DNA from: JAVJRN01 sp040218415
GTDB taxonomy: Bacteria > Bacteroidota > Bacteroidia > Cytophagales > Cyclobacteriaceae
Reading direction: 5' to 3'
DNA: 64,000 bases
NCBI GenBank assembly: GCA_040218415.1
Contig: JAVJRN010000032.1
Location: 91,569 to 155,568 of the forward strand
The translations under genes and the position numbers were made by a program. The notes under the pieces were generated by a model. The model searched no databases and had not been told where the DNA came from. It was given only the letters and a program-made list of their open reading frames with translations. Position 1 is the first letter of the stretch. Each line of letters starts with the position of its first letter. Shown one piece after another: positions 44,601-54,033 of the stretch.

Positions 44601-45125
44601 GTATTCGCCAAATTCTTTCAATTTCTGCACCGGATAGTCACCAGAAATATTGATGTTCATTATTGGAATCTCCTCAGAGAGATTCAGTTCGAATACATTC
44701 GGCTCAACCTTGGCTCCATTGAATAACGGCCAATCTTCATCGGCCTTTTCCGAGTCTACTTTGTCCTTGACCTTTTGCTTGGCTGCATCTACAGATATCT
44801 CCTCATCAAACTCTACGGTGATTATGGAGTAATCCTCTTGCGAGGTAGACACAATTTCCACCACATTGCTAATGTTTTTGAGTTCATCTTCAAGTGGGTC
44901 TGTAATAAGTCGTTCTATATCTTCCGCAGTATTTCCCGGATATGGGGTACTTACATATATTTTGGTTTCAATAATCTCAGGGAAGTTTTCCCGCGGCATA
45001 TCAAAGTATGCAGATAAACCTAGAACTAGAAATAGACCAATCATTACATAGATAACCGACGGGTTATCTATCGCCCATGAAGAGAGTCCAAATTCTTTAT
45101 TTACACTTTTCTCTTGCTTAGTCAT
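41619..45125 (-). CDS. RND efflux permease
   Basis: 1168 residues, about 100 longer than E. coli AcrB. Starts with SSWAIDNPSVIYVMIGLFLVLGLSAYFDMPRENFPEI, a TM1 plus the usual conserved start. Twelve membrane helices are inferred in two sets: LVNNIIFGILLVVTVLMFFLGFRNAL ... GLGMLVDNGIVVVENVYR ... and EMAFLVGAFFSGLGLIFLILIF ... MMGIISLAGIVVNNGVVLLDYTQLL. Extra hydrophobic segments near residues 500-560 lengthen the first cytoplasmic region. It forms a tripartite pump with the next two genes and the outer-membrane channel. Substrate unknown. Confidence 0.93.
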   Translation of the reverse strand: MTKQEKSVNKEFGLSSWAIDNPSVIYVMIGLFLVLGLSAYFDMPRENFPEIIETKIYVSTPYPGNTAEDIERLITDPLEDELKNISNVVEIVSTSQEDYSIITVEFDEEISVDAAKQKVKDKVDSEKADEDWPLFNGAKVEPNVFELNLSEEIPIMNINISGDYPVQKLKEFGEYLEDRIEELPEIKGVDIRGAQEKEVEVAVDIFKMMAAKVSFDDILQAIGNGNMTMSAGNLKASGQRRTIRILGEIEQPSELENFVIKHENNSPVYLKDVATISFTEEDKTTYARSFGSSVVMLDVKKRAGKNMIEAARKIKLIIDDAQENYFPEDLKLSVSNDQAPRTLNQVEDLVNNIIFGILLVVTVLMFFLGFRNALFVGFAIPMSMFMSFMILNNLGYTLNTMILFGMIMGLGMLVDNGIVVVENVYRLMEQEGMSRIQAAKQGIGEIAYPIIISTATTVAAFVPLGLWPGLFGQFMIYFPITLSVVLGSSLFVAIFMNSMLVSKFMEVGDKELTRKALWRLTLVMGSIGVLILFTGGDYRGLGSLMILNVILFWIYKYGLKRLSVAFQSTVLVWFENFYERRLVNALKGGNVYWYFGFTFLMLIAAFVTFGWSLSTQRTKVEFFPDNIPNQIIVYIEYPQGTAIEKTNAITKKIEERVYNILNADEYMDGDYNFLVEAAVSQVGEGAGNPQTDGGSAAEMPHKAKITASMREFKYRRGKDTEELRKKVQAELSGIYPGVAISVEKEAAGPPVGYPINIEIAGPDYDELIVTAEKMRNFINAKNVAGVEELKIDVNKGKPSMEVTVDREKAGELGVAVGQVGNQLRRSIFGEKAGIYKVDGEDYDINIRFNEDLRYNTSALFNQNIIFRDQSTGKIKEIPISSVAKHKNTSGFSAIKHKDQKRVVTVYSGLEPGFTDAAAIVSEIQAEMEEFKELPKDVRIDFTGQIEEQNKEMAFLVGAFFSGLGLIFLILIFQFGGISKPFIIMVAIFLSFIGVFGGLVITGWSFVIMMTMMGIISLAGIVVNNGVVLLDYTQLLIDRKKVEHGLSKDDYLEKDTANIEIIKAGKARLRPVVLTAVTTVLGLIPLAIGLNIDFFSLFTEFDPKIYIGGDNVIFWGPLAWTVIFGLIVATFLTLIIVPVLFTIVYRIKYWFYDRRKKREELKAELLPTV

Positions 45126-45128
45126 TGG

Positions 45129-46313
45129 TTATTTACTTAGGATTTTCACTTCCTGACCATCTCTTACACTTCGGGCTCCTTCTTTGATCAGATTATCACC
45201 ACTTTTAATACCTTCTAAAACTTCGACATAATCGCCCTTGGTTTTACCTGTGGTAACTATGCTACGAATCGCCTCCGCAGTATTACTGCTCGAAACTTTA
45301 GATGTGGTGTACACATACTGCTGTCCTTCTGCATTTTCAGAAATAATACTTTGAGGAATCATGATAGCACTTTGATTGGTATAATCGTTGATCAATACCT
45401 TAGCAGTCATATTTGGTTTAATGCTTTTGTCATTATTGGGAACAGTGATTTCTACTGAAAATGATCGATTGGCCGGATTGATATAATTGCCTGTTTGTCT
45501 CACTTTTGACATCATCTTTTTACCTAATACAGGAAAATAAATCTCCACAGTTTTACCCACTGTAATGGTCGAAATATAAGTTTCTGGTACTGGCACTTTC
45601 AAATACATATCAGATAAATTGATAATTCTGAATATTTCCGAACCTGGCCCTCCGGGTGCAACCACCGTCCCTTGATCTTTAATTACATTGTCAATAATAC
45701 CGTCAAAAGGTGCGGTAATCTGATACTTATCTAATTGATCTTCCAGTTGAGCTATGGAACTTTTCTGAGACTCATAGGCCGTTTTGGCTTGTAAGTATTG
45801 TATTTCAGAACCAATATCTTGATTCCACAATTTCTCTTGTCTTTCGAAGGTTGTCTTCGATAACTGAAATTGAGTTTTCAACTGATTGAGTTGATTAATC
45901 ATTCCGCCATCATCGATCTTACCAAGCAGTTGGCCTTTTTTCACAGATTGTCCTTCAGTGACATAAACGCGCACAAGAATACCCGGAGCTTCTGGATAAA
46001 TAAGTACGTTTTGTTTCGTGGTAACGTCTCCTTGCAGTTCAATAAAATGCTCAAAACTCTTTTCTTCAGCCTTAATCGTGCTTACTAATGGAAGGTTTTT
46101 TCCACCCATCAGTTCGGTAATCGCCTCATCGTATTTGGCAATCTCCGTTTCGATTGACTTCTGTTGAGTTACGAGTTCCTTCTTTTTAGCTCTCAAAGAA
46201 GCTAAATCTCCTGACGACAATACATCATCGGTAGGTTCCTTATCACCACAGCTCGCTAGGAGGATGGAAAGGGTTGCAAAAATGGTTAGTGTTTTTATAT
46301 TGATCTTTCTCAT
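45129..46313 (-). CDS. RND periplasmic adaptor (membrane fusion protein)
   Basis: 394 residues. Lipoprotein-type signal MRKINIKTLTIFATLSILLASC (Cys 22). A coiled-coil hairpin (SLRAKKKELVTQQKSIETEIAKYDEAI and LNQLKTQFQLSKTTFERQEKLW), a lipoyl half (GILVRVYVTEGQSVKKGQLLGKID and PFDGIIDNVIKDQGTVV), then beta-barrel and membrane-proximal domains. It bridges the RND permease and the TolC-like channel. Start 4 bp after the upstream gene's stop, with a 3-bp gap to the permease. Confidence 0.92.
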   Translation of the reverse strand: MRKINIKTLTIFATLSILLASCGDKEPTDDVLSSGDLASLRAKKKELVTQQKSIETEIAKYDEAITELMGGKNLPLVSTIKAEEKSFEHFIELQGDVTTKQNVLIYPEAPGILVRVYVTEGQSVKKGQLLGKIDDGGMINQLNQLKTQFQLSKTTFERQEKLWNQDIGSEIQYLQAKTAYESQKSSIAQLEDQLDKYQITAPFDGIIDNVIKDQGTVVAPGGPGSEIFRIINLSDMYLKVPVPETYISTITVGKTVEIYFPVLGKKMMSKVRQTGNYINPANRSFSVEITVPNNDKSIKPNMTAKVLINDYTNQSAIMIPQSIISENAEGQQYVYTTSKVSSSNTAEAIRSIVTTGKTKGDYVEVLEGIKSGDNLIKEGARSVRDGQEVKILSK

Positions 46314-46317
46314 GATC

Positions 46318-47739
46318 TTAGTTGTATAATATTCCTAGTGCTTTTTTCAATTGTAATTGGGCAATGATCGCATCGTAAAGTGCGTTATAATAGTTCGTTT
46401 GCGCTTCTTTCAGGGAGGTATCGGCTTCAATAACCTCGAGATTACTTCCCACACCCGCCTCGTACTTTATTTTTGAGATATCGTAAATTTCTCCAGCTAG
46501 CGCCATGTTGTCTTTTTGTACTTCTAATCTTTCGATAGCATTCTTCAAGTTCATGGAGGACCTGTCCAATTCTAAATCAATGTTTTGCTCCATTGCCTCA
46601 AATCCATTTTCTATTTTTCGAAGCTCCAATTTTTGTTGTTGAATTTGATGACTTCTTTGTAAGCCCGTGAAAATGCTCCAATTGAGACTAAGTCCAACTG
46701 CCGAGTATCCATACCAGCTATCAGGTCCCGCAGCGTCTATCTCCTGAAAATCGGCTTGGGTTGAAAATAAACCAGTGAAGGTTGGCGATTGTGTCGACAT
46801 CCCCAAATTGGCAAAAGCAGAAATTGTTGGTAGTGCTTCGGCGTATTTATTCTTAATGTTGAGCTGCTGCAAAGTCCTATTTGATTCCATGACCATATAA
46901 TCAGCACGCTGCGAGTATGACCAATTGTCTTCATCTGGCACGTTCACTTTTTCAAAGGCAAGCTCCGATATGTCTCCTTTTATTGTCAGATTGTCTTTAC
47001 TTGGAAAGTTCATTTGAAGTTTGAGTATACGTCTGGAAATTTCCAAAAGGTTTTCCATACTTGACTGCTCCACCCTCAAATTATTGACGGTTACTTTCAG
47101 TCGATCTACATCAATTTTTTCTGCAAAACCATTGTCTTTTAAAGCCTTTGTGTTTCTGTAGAGGGTATCAATACGCCTAAGATTTGCTTTAACCAAAGCT
47201 AATCGCTCCTTGGTAATCAGCAAGTTATAATATGCTTGACTAACGTTTAGTACAACATCTTCTTTGGTCAAGTTTGAGTTTCTAATGGAAAGCTCTTTAT
47301 AAGCATTCGACGCTTGGAGGCCTACAAAGTATGACCCGCTGAAGATTAACTGATTAATTCCGACAGAAGCATCTCCAGCAGCTTGAAGTTGGAAAAAGTT
47401 CTCCGCTGCATATACATCTCCATCCTGTATTCCCAATGTGGCTGCCTGCTGTTCGGAAATTCCAAAACCGGGATTTTGAGAATTATATTGCGCGAAAAAT
47501 CGTTGCAGCGTTGGATTGTACTGTAACCCCACAGATCCATTGATCTGAGGAAGCCCAATACCTACCGTTTCCTTCACCCGAGATGTCGCTATTTCTTCAT
47601 CCAGCTTTGCATTTTTCACATTGACTGCATTTTGCAAGGCGTAATTGAGGCATTCATCCAAAGTGAAAGATTTACCTTGATCCTGTGCAGTAAGCCACCA
47701 GCTTACCAGCAAGAACATCAGTGTAAGTTGTCCTTTCAT
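46318..47739 (-). CDS. TolC-family outer-membrane channel
   Basis: 473 residues. Signal peptide MKGQLTLMFLLVSWWLTAQDQG, then FTLDECLNYALQNAVNVKNAKLDEEIATSRVKETVGIGLPQINGSVGLQYNP, the typical OEP start, and long alpha-helical repeats ending LEVIEADTSLKEAQTNYYNALYDAIIAQLQLKKALGIL. Forms the exit duct of the pump encoded downstream. It overlaps the tetR gene by 4 bp. Confidence 0.92.
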   Translation of the reverse strand: MKGQLTLMFLLVSWWLTAQDQGKSFTLDECLNYALQNAVNVKNAKLDEEIATSRVKETVGIGLPQINGSVGLQYNPTLQRFFAQYNSQNPGFGISEQQAATLGIQDGDVYAAENFFQLQAAGDASVGINQLIFSGSYFVGLQASNAYKELSIRNSNLTKEDVVLNVSQAYYNLLITKERLALVKANLRRIDTLYRNTKALKDNGFAEKIDVDRLKVTVNNLRVEQSSMENLLEISRRILKLQMNFPSKDNLTIKGDISELAFEKVNVPDEDNWSYSQRADYMVMESNRTLQQLNIKNKYAEALPTISAFANLGMSTQSPTFTGLFSTQADFQEIDAAGPDSWYGYSAVGLSLNWSIFTGLQRSHQIQQQKLELRKIENGFEAMEQNIDLELDRSSMNLKNAIERLEVQKDNMALAGEIYDISKIKYEAGVGSNLEVIEADTSLKEAQTNYYNALYDAIIAQLQLKKALGILYN

Positions 47740-48353
47740 TTAATTGTTGGTTTTGATTCTAGTTGTTGATATTGTTGGTATAATTTTTTTCCCTTTTCTG
47801 TTAAAATCCCATGCACGAAATGATCAAATACTTGCAGTTGTACATCGGAAAAATTGAAAGTATTGGATGGGAAAACTTCTTGATTAAAAATTAACTGGAT
47901 CGTTTCTAGTCGCACTATTGCCAATACTTCAGGGTCTATCTCCTTTCGATAACAACCTTCCTCAATACCTTGAGTAAGATTTTTAACAATGTGGCCCTTG
48001 ACGAAACTTTGTTTAAATTCTTTGAAAATGTCCCAAGCTTCACGATGGTACTTTTGAAGATCATAAAGCAAAGAAGGATTCATTTTAAAGATGTTTTCTC
48101 TCATGCATCGAGAAAGTAAATGCAACTCCTCTATGGCATTTTGAGCTTGACTGGTCGCATTACTTAGTTCGATTTTTTCCTTCTCCATGTGGTGCCTTCC
48201 AACTTCACTGACCAGAGCGTCCTTATTTGAAAAATGTTGATACAATGTCTTTTTTGACATGGAAACTTCTCTCGCTACATCATCCATCGAGACCGATCTT
48301 ACACCATATTGCATAAATAATTTTTCTGCTCCTTCTACTATCTTTTGTTTCAC
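47736..48353 (-). CDS. TetR-family repressor of the efflux operon
   Basis: 205 residues. N-terminal HTH: KIVEGAEKLFMQYGVRSVSMDDVAREVSMSKKTLYQHFSNKDALVSEV (residues 4-51). The C-terminal ligand domain is divergent, as usual. As the first gene of the operon with a 4-bp overlap, it probably represses tolC-MFP-RND and itself until a ligand binds. A candidate operator lies at 48381-48413. Confidence 0.92.
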   Translation of the reverse strand: MKQKIVEGAEKLFMQYGVRSVSMDDVAREVSMSKKTLYQHFSNKDALVSEVGRHHMEKEKIELSNATSQAQNAIEELHLLSRCMRENIFKMNPSLLYDLQKYHREAWDIFKEFKQSFVKGHIVKNLTQGIEEGCYRKEIDPEVLAIVRLETIQLIFNQEVFPSNTFNFSDVQLQVFDHFVHGILTEKGKKLYQQYQQLESKPTIK

Positions 48354-48380
48354 GCTGATTTGTTTTGCTGCTGGTTGAAG

Positions 48381-48413
48381 AAACTTTGGAAACTTTTAAA
48401 ACACTCAAAGTTT
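48381..48413. promoter_or_regulatory. Candidate TetR operator
   Basis: Inverted repeat AAACTTTG / CAAAGTTT separated by 17 bp, with an extra half-site AAACTTTT inside, 28 bp upstream of the tetR start. Position and symmetry fit self-regulation; this is inference. Confidence 0.45.
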
Positions 48414-48509
48414 TCTGCAAGTACGGTATAAATCAAGGAATGTTCGATTATGTTTAAACTTTTTTAATAAAATGATGGATTCACAGCAAATCATAACAAT
48501 AGCTTAATA

Positions 48510-49295
48510 ATGTCTTCACTACTTCACTACGTGAAACATGGATCTAAAAGTAAGGTGCTCTTGTGCTTTCATGGCTTTGGGCAAGAACATGGACTTTGGA
48601 AAAACTACCTTGAGTTATTATCTGATGACTATACGATTTACTTGTTTGATATTTTTTATCACGGAAAATCAACGCGTCTGGCTAATTATTTAAGCAAAGA
48701 CGAATGGAATCAGGAAATTCAGGAATTTTTGAAAAAGGAAAATATCGATCGTTTTAGTCTTCTTGGTTTTAGTCTGGGAGGTAGATTTTGCTTGGCTTCC
48801 TACATTGATTTTCACCACAAAATTGATCGTATGGTCTTATTGGCGCCTGATGGCATTCATCGAAGTTTTTGGTACCGACTGGCAAATTCATTTCTTGGAA
48901 ATCGACTTTTCAAATACTTGATGTATACGCCTGAAAAATTCGAGCGATTTGTCAATGTCTTCAAGGGCACGGGCATTGTCAGACAATCATTGATCAAGTT
49001 TGCCGAAAGAGAACTTGGAACCATGCACGATAAAGACAAAGTTTACAAAACATGGACCTATTTCAGTTCGCTACAAGTGGCTCCTATCCTATGGCAACAG
49101 CTATCAAAAGAGCATGCCAATGAGATCCTCATCATCTTAGGAAAACAAGATTCTATCGTTAGACCACAAGACATCAAAGCTCAAATACTAAAAGCTTCAA
49201 ATATCTCTCTTATTGAAATTGAGGGTAAACATCACCACGTGGTGGAAAATGCCAAAGTTCTTGTGACATCTTTCATGCGTAGGACTATTTCTTAG
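48510..49295 (+). CDS. Alpha/beta hydrolase
   Basis: 261 residues. HGFGQEHGLWKNYLELLSDDYTIYLFDIFYHGKS carries the oxyanion HGFG, and LLGFSLGGRFCLA holds the nucleophile elbow GFSLGG (Ser). Late ILGKQDSIVRPQD (Asp) and IEGKHHHVVENA (His) complete the triad. A generic esterase/lipase-like enzyme with unknown substrate. Divergent from the tetR operon. Confidence 0.88.
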   Translation: MSSLLHYVKHGSKSKVLLCFHGFGQEHGLWKNYLELLSDDYTIYLFDIFYHGKSTRLANYLSKDEWNQEIQEFLKKENIDRFSLLGFSLGGRFCLASYIDFHHKIDRMVLLAPDGIHRSFWYRLANSFLGNRLFKYLMYTPEKFERFVNVFKGTGIVRQSLIKFAERELGTMHDKDKVYKTWTYFSSLQVAPILWQQLSKEHANEILIILGKQDSIVRPQDIKAQILKASNISLIEIEGKHHHVVENAKVLVTSFMRRTIS

Positions 49296-49306
49296 GTCAT
49301 TTATTC

Positions 49307-49314
49307 TACTTTTG
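49307..49314 (+). promoter_or_regulatory. Candidate -7 box of purL
   Basis: TACTTTTG (TAnnTTTG) about 99 bp before the purL start; no clear -33 element. Confidence 0.5.
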
Positions 49315-49412
49315 CGGCAATGGTAAATGCGAATATCTGAGCGAGCATCAGTGGACAAATAACCATTTTTCTTTTATTCAACACATCATCTACCCGATTC
49401 AGGTAATATCTT

Positions 49413-52400
49413 ATGATCGTTTTTTTTCAAAAGTCTAAGTCTAAATATTTTGTAGTAGACACAGCTAAAAGTTTTACAGATGCTGATATTTCTAAACTCG
49501 AATGGCTTTTTTCTGGAGCAAAAAAGATTAACGAAGACCGAATTGCTCATCGTTTTATCGGTCCGAGAAGAGAAATGATAACGCCTTGGAGTACCAATGC
49601 CGTTGAAATTTGCCAAAATGCAAATATTGACGGTATTCAGAGAATCGAAGAGTTTGAGCTCGAAAGTAGACAAGGCTTTGACCCTATGCTACAACAGGTT
49701 TATGATGAACTGAATCAAGAGGTTTTTATATTGACGATATTACCAGAACCTATCAGATATATTGACGACCTAGAGGCATACAATGTGGAAGCTGGCCTGG
49801 CATTGAGTAGTGAGGAAATTGACTTCTTGAAAAATGTAGCCACCTCAGTTGGGCGCTCACTTTCGGACTCTGAGGTGTTTGGTTTTTCACAAATCAACTC
49901 AGAGCACTGTCGTCACAAAATATTCAATGGCACTTTCATCATTGATGGAGAGGAAAAAAAAGAATCACTTTTTCAACTCATCAAAAACACCTCAAAGGCC
50001 AATCACAATTTCATCGTTTCGGCTTATAAAGACAATGTGGCTTTTATCAGTGGATCTACGATCGATCAGTTTGCGCCTGCAACTCAAGACAAACCTGACT
50101 ACTTCGAGATCAAACCAATCGAAGCGGTGATTTCACTGAAAGCTGAAACACACAACTTCCCTACCACCGTAGAACCATTTAATGGTGCGGCGACTGGTTC
50201 TGGCGGAGAAATCAGAGACCGAATGGCTGGAGGTTTAGGCAGTATGCCGCTCGCAGGATCTGCGGTGTACATGACTTCCTACCCACGCCTTGCTAAAGGT
50301 AAATTACACGAAGAAAATATTGAACCAAGAAAATGGCTCTATCAATCGCCCAAAGAAATACTGATAAAAGCTTCTAACGGAGCGAGTGATTTCGGCAATA
50401 AATTTGGTCAACCATTAATCGTTGGAAGCCTTTTCACCTTTGAACACGAGGAAAATGGAGAGACCATCGCTTTTGACAAAGTAATCATGCAGGCTGGAGG
50501 CATTGGCTATGGCAAGCAAAAAGACGCCATCAAGAAAACCGTGGGCAAAAACCAAACGGTAGTGGTAATGGGTGGCGATAATTACCGAATTGGAATGGGT
50601 GGTAGTGCCGTTTCGTCCTTGGATACAGGTGCACTTGGTCAGCAACTGGAACTCAATGCAGTACAAAGATCAAACCCTGAAATGCAAAAAAGAGTGGCCA
50701 ATGCTGTCAGAGCTATGGCTGAAATGGACGAAAACCCTATCATTTCTATTCATGACCATGGAGCTGGCGGTCATTTAAACTGCCTCTCAGAACTCGTAGA
50801 AGACTCTGGAGCAAATATCGATTTGGACAAACTTCCTATAGGAGACAATACCCTGAGCGAGAAAGAGATCATAGGCAATGAATCTCAAGAAAGAATGGGT
50901 CTAGTAATTAAGCCAGAACATACCGCCACCTTGAAGGCCATCGCTGAGCGTGAACGTGCGCCTTATTATGAGGTAGGAACGACTACAGGCAATCACGAAC
51001 TAAAGTTTGAGTCCAAAAAACGAAACTCTACGCCTTTCGATTTAAAAACAGAACACCTTTTTGGCTCATCACCAAAGACTGTATTGGAAGACATCAAAGA
51101 ACAGCGAAACCTTGAAGCTCCCTCCTACAACCGCTCCAAAATAGCGGATTACCTCGATCAAGTACTACAACTGGAGGCTGTGGCATGTAAAGATTGGTTA
51201 ACAAATAAGGTCGACAGATCTGTAACAGGAAAAGTAGCACTTCAGCAAACCGTCGGCGAAATACAGTTACCACTAAATAATCTTGGTGTAATGGCGCTAG
51301 ATTACTCGGGCACCAAAGGAATTGCCACAAGTATTGGTCACTCTCCTGTATCAGCGCTCGTCAATCCTGGAGCAGGCTCTCGCCTTTCAATTACAGAAGC
51401 ACTGACGAATGTAGTTTGGGCACCACTAACACACGGAATCAAGGGAATATCCTTAAGTGCGAATTGGATGTGGCCAGCAAAAAATCATGGAGAAAATTCA
51501 CGGCTTTACGATGCGGTGGTATCAGTAAGTGAGTTTGCCATAGCGCTGGGAATAAACATTCCAACAGGAAAAGATTCCCTTTCAATGACTCAAAAATACG
51601 CCGATAAAAAGGTGCAAGCTCCCGGAACGGTCATTATCAGTAGCGTTGGCGAAGTAAGCAACGTTAAAAACGTAATCACTCCCAACATTAAAACAAGCGC
51701 GACAAATAGTCCGCTCTACTATATTGACTTTTCAAAAGGTGATTTTAATCTTGGTGGAAGTTCTTTTGGACAAATTCATAATGCCATAGGCGGTGATACT
51801 CCAGATGTAGATCCTAAAACGGTGTTAAATTCATTTGAAGCTGTTCAGCTTTTAATAAAAGAGCAAGCGATTGTGGCTGGTCATGATATATCCTCCGGAG
51901 GATTGATTACCACATTATTGGAAATGAACTTTCCAAACAAGAAAGGAGGCATGAACATCAACTTAAATGTTTTTGAAGAGTCCGACCTTGTAAGGATTTT
52001 ATTTTCCGAAAAACCAGCGGTAATCGTTCAGGTAATCGACGAAACCAAAGCTCTAGAAATATTCGAAAAGACAGGTGTATCTGCAGTAAAAATAGGAAAT
52101 ACAACCACTACAAGAGTGCTTAACATTACCAAGAATGAATCTTTGACCAATTGGAAAATAGACCAACTGAGAGACACTTGGTATAACACTTCTCACCTAT
52201 TTGATTTATCACAAACGAATCGTAAGGAGGCTTTCGATCGGCTCGATAACTATAAAAACCAACCGCTCAGATACGAATTTAAATCGGATTTTACTGGCAA
52301 GTTTTCAGATTATGGCATTAACCCAGCTCGCCAAAATAAGTCAGGATTAAAAGCGGCAATCATCCGTGAAAAAGGAGTAAATGGAGATCGAGAGATGGCA

Positions 52401-53093
52401 TTTGCCCTACACTTGGCGGGTTTTGATGTAAAAGACGTACACATGACCGATTTGGCTTCTGGCCGTGAAGACCTCTCCGATATCCGAATGATCGTATTTG
52501 TTGGTGGTTTCTCTAATTCGGATGTTCTCGGCTCTGCCAAAGGCTGGGCTGGTTCATTTCTTTATAATGAAAAAGCCAAATCAGCCTTAGATAATTTCTA
52601 TGCAAGAAAGGACACCCTTAGTCTTGGTGTCTGTAATGGTTGCCAGCTGATGATGGAACTCGGCCTGCTCATGCCTGAATTGGGAGAAAATCACCCAAAA
52701 ATGCACCACAACAGCTCTGGGAAATTTGAATCTGCTTTTGTGGATGTGGTCATTGAAAAAAACAACTCTATCATGTTTGAAAGCCTGGCGGGAACAAGAA
52801 TGGGTATTTGGCTAGCGCATGGAGAAGGCAAATTTATTTTGGAAGGTTCGGCTTCCGACTATGCTATCCCTGTGAAATATGCAAATGATGACTTTCCTGG
52901 AAATCCAAATGGAAGTGACTTTGCCACAGCCGCAATATCTTCCAGAGATGGAAGGCATGTGGCTATAATGCCACACTTGGAACGATCTATTTTTACATGG
53001 AACTGGCCTCATTATGAAGTAAATTCAAACCATGAAGTTTCTCCTTGGATTGAGCCTTTTGTAAATGCCAAAAAGTGGATAGCAGAGAACTAA
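49413..53093 (+). CDS. purL: Phosphoribosylformylglycinamidine synthase (single-chain)
   Basis: 1226 residues, the large fused form (PurS-like, synthetase and glutaminase domains in one chain). Early block SDSEVFGFSQINSEHCRHKIFNG; ATP/substrate block KAETHNFPTTVEPFNGAATGSGGEIRD; HDHGAGGHLNCLSELVED; GKDSLSMTQKY; GHDISSGGLITTLLEMNF. The C-terminal glutaminase has VFVGGFSNSDVLGSAKGW, the nucleophile in LGVCNGCQLMMELG, and the His/Glu in MPHLERS. It converts FGAR to FGAM using glutamine and ATP, the fourth step of purine synthesis. Confidence 0.96.
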   Translation: MIVFFQKSKSKYFVVDTAKSFTDADISKLEWLFSGAKKINEDRIAHRFIGPRREMITPWSTNAVEICQNANIDGIQRIEEFELESRQGFDPMLQQVYDELNQEVFILTILPEPIRYIDDLEAYNVEAGLALSSEEIDFLKNVATSVGRSLSDSEVFGFSQINSEHCRHKIFNGTFIIDGEEKKESLFQLIKNTSKANHNFIVSAYKDNVAFISGSTIDQFAPATQDKPDYFEIKPIEAVISLKAETHNFPTTVEPFNGAATGSGGEIRDRMAGGLGSMPLAGSAVYMTSYPRLAKGKLHEENIEPRKWLYQSPKEILIKASNGASDFGNKFGQPLIVGSLFTFEHEENGETIAFDKVIMQAGGIGYGKQKDAIKKTVGKNQTVVVMGGDNYRIGMGGSAVSSLDTGALGQQLELNAVQRSNPEMQKRVANAVRAMAEMDENPIISIHDHGAGGHLNCLSELVEDSGANIDLDKLPIGDNTLSEKEIIGNESQERMGLVIKPEHTATLKAIAERERAPYYEVGTTTGNHELKFESKKRNSTPFDLKTEHLFGSSPKTVLEDIKEQRNLEAPSYNRSKIADYLDQVLQLEAVACKDWLTNKVDRSVTGKVALQQTVGEIQLPLNNLGVMALDYSGTKGIATSIGHSPVSALVNPGAGSRLSITEALTNVVWAPLTHGIKGISLSANWMWPAKNHGENSRLYDAVVSVSEFAIALGINIPTGKDSLSMTQKYADKKVQAPGTVIISSVGEVSNVKNVITPNIKTSATNSPLYYIDFSKGDFNLGGSSFGQIHNAIGGDTPDVDPKTVLNSFEAVQLLIKEQAIVAGHDISSGGLITTLLEMNFPNKKGGMNINLNVFEESDLVRILFSEKPAVIVQVIDETKALEIFEKTGVSAVKIGNTTTTRVLNITKNESLTNWKIDQLRDTWYNTSHLFDLSQTNRKEAFDRLDNYKNQPLRYEFKSDFTGKFSDYGINPARQNKSGLKAAIIREKGVNGDREMAFALHLAGFDVKDVHMTDLASGREDLSDIRMIVFVGGFSNSDVLGSAKGWAGSFLYNEKAKSALDNFYARKDTLSLGVCNGCQLMMELGLLMPELGENHPKMHHNSSGKFESAFVDVVIEKNNSIMFESLAGTRMGIWLAHGEGKFILEGSASDYAIPVKYANDDFPGNPNGSDFATAAISSRDGRHVAIMPHLERSIFTWNWPHYEVNSNHEVSPWIEPFVNAKKWIAEN

Positions 53094-53115
53094 ACTTCTA
53101 AATATTAAAAATAAC

Positions 53116-53147
53116 AAAAGGTGTACACTCAATGTTCACCTTTTTTT
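53116..53147 (+). terminator. Terminator of purL
   Basis: Stem AAAGGTG-(T)-ACA / TGT-(T)-CACCTTT followed by T-tract ending TTTTTTT. Confidence 0.8.
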
Positions 53148-53201
53148 ATGCCTTAACTACATCAGAATGGCTTTATTTGTATCAAATAAAAAACGATATC
53201 T

Positions 53202-53990
53202 ATGAATACCAAATTCTTATTACCCGTTCAACTCCTATTTTTAACCTTCATGATTTCTTGTTCTTCTGAAAACGGCGAAGACATTATAGAAGATTTAAAA
53301 TTCGATTGTTCACAGTCAGATTTATCACTGACTGTTTCACAGCAGAAAGATCCATCATGTACCGAATCTGGAAGCATTACAGTAGCAGCTAGTGGAGGAC
53401 AGACTCCATATAGTTATTCACTAAATGATGGAGCGTCACAATCCAGTGCAACATTTGACAACTTACAAATAGGATCTTACGATATCGTAGTTACAGATGC
53501 CAATGAATGCACAAAAACTGTATCAGCGACTCTAAATTCAGAATTAGGATTTACAGCCAGCTTTACTGTAGCAGATTGTGGTGAAGGAACAATAGAAGTG
53601 TCCACAGTACCTGCAGGAAACTACACATATAGCCTAAACGGTGGAGCATCTCAGGAAAGCAATATTTTTGATAATCTGAACGCTGGTAACTATGAAATTG
53701 TCGTCACCAATGATGGAGGATGCACGGCTACCCTGACCAACATTGAAATCAAACCAGAAATTAGATTAAGCACACAAATAGTACCAATTATAACCTCAAA
53801 CTGTGCCACTCCAAGTTGCCATGGAGGTTCTCAATCTCCTAATTTGTCTAATAACAATAATATAATAGCATCTGCCAACCGCATTAAAGCAAGAACAACA
53901 GCAGGTACTATGCCTCCGAGTGGTTCATTGCCACAATCAGAGGTTGATTTGATCGCCGGCTGGGTTGATTGTGGCGCTGATGATAACTAA
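53202..53990 (+). CDS. Lipoprotein with SprB-like repeats and a c-type-cytochrome-like end
   Basis: 262 residues. Lipoprotein signal MNTKFLLPVQLLFLTFMISC (Cys 20). Two SprB-like beta repeats: ITVAASGGQTPYSYSLNDGASQSSATFDNLQIGSYDIVVTDANECTKTV and a second similar one. The C-terminus is like small cytochrome c domains of Bacteroidota, with the heme motif CATPSCH (CX4CH) and a later MPPSG plus IAGWVDCGA. The six-residue heme spacing is non-standard. First gene of a three-gene operon with a YceI protein and a DUF5777 barrel. Confidence 0.78.
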   Translation: MNTKFLLPVQLLFLTFMISCSSENGEDIIEDLKFDCSQSDLSLTVSQQKDPSCTESGSITVAASGGQTPYSYSLNDGASQSSATFDNLQIGSYDIVVTDANECTKTVSATLNSELGFTASFTVADCGEGTIEVSTVPAGNYTYSLNGGASQESNIFDNLNAGNYEIVVTNDGGCTATLTNIEIKPEIRLSTQIVPIITSNCATPSCHGGSQSPNLSNNNNIIASANRIKARTTAGTMPPSGSLPQSEVDLIAGWVDCGADDN

Positions 53991-54033
53991 TAATCATCTG
54001 GTCTGATTTTTTTTAAAATTCACAAAAATATTT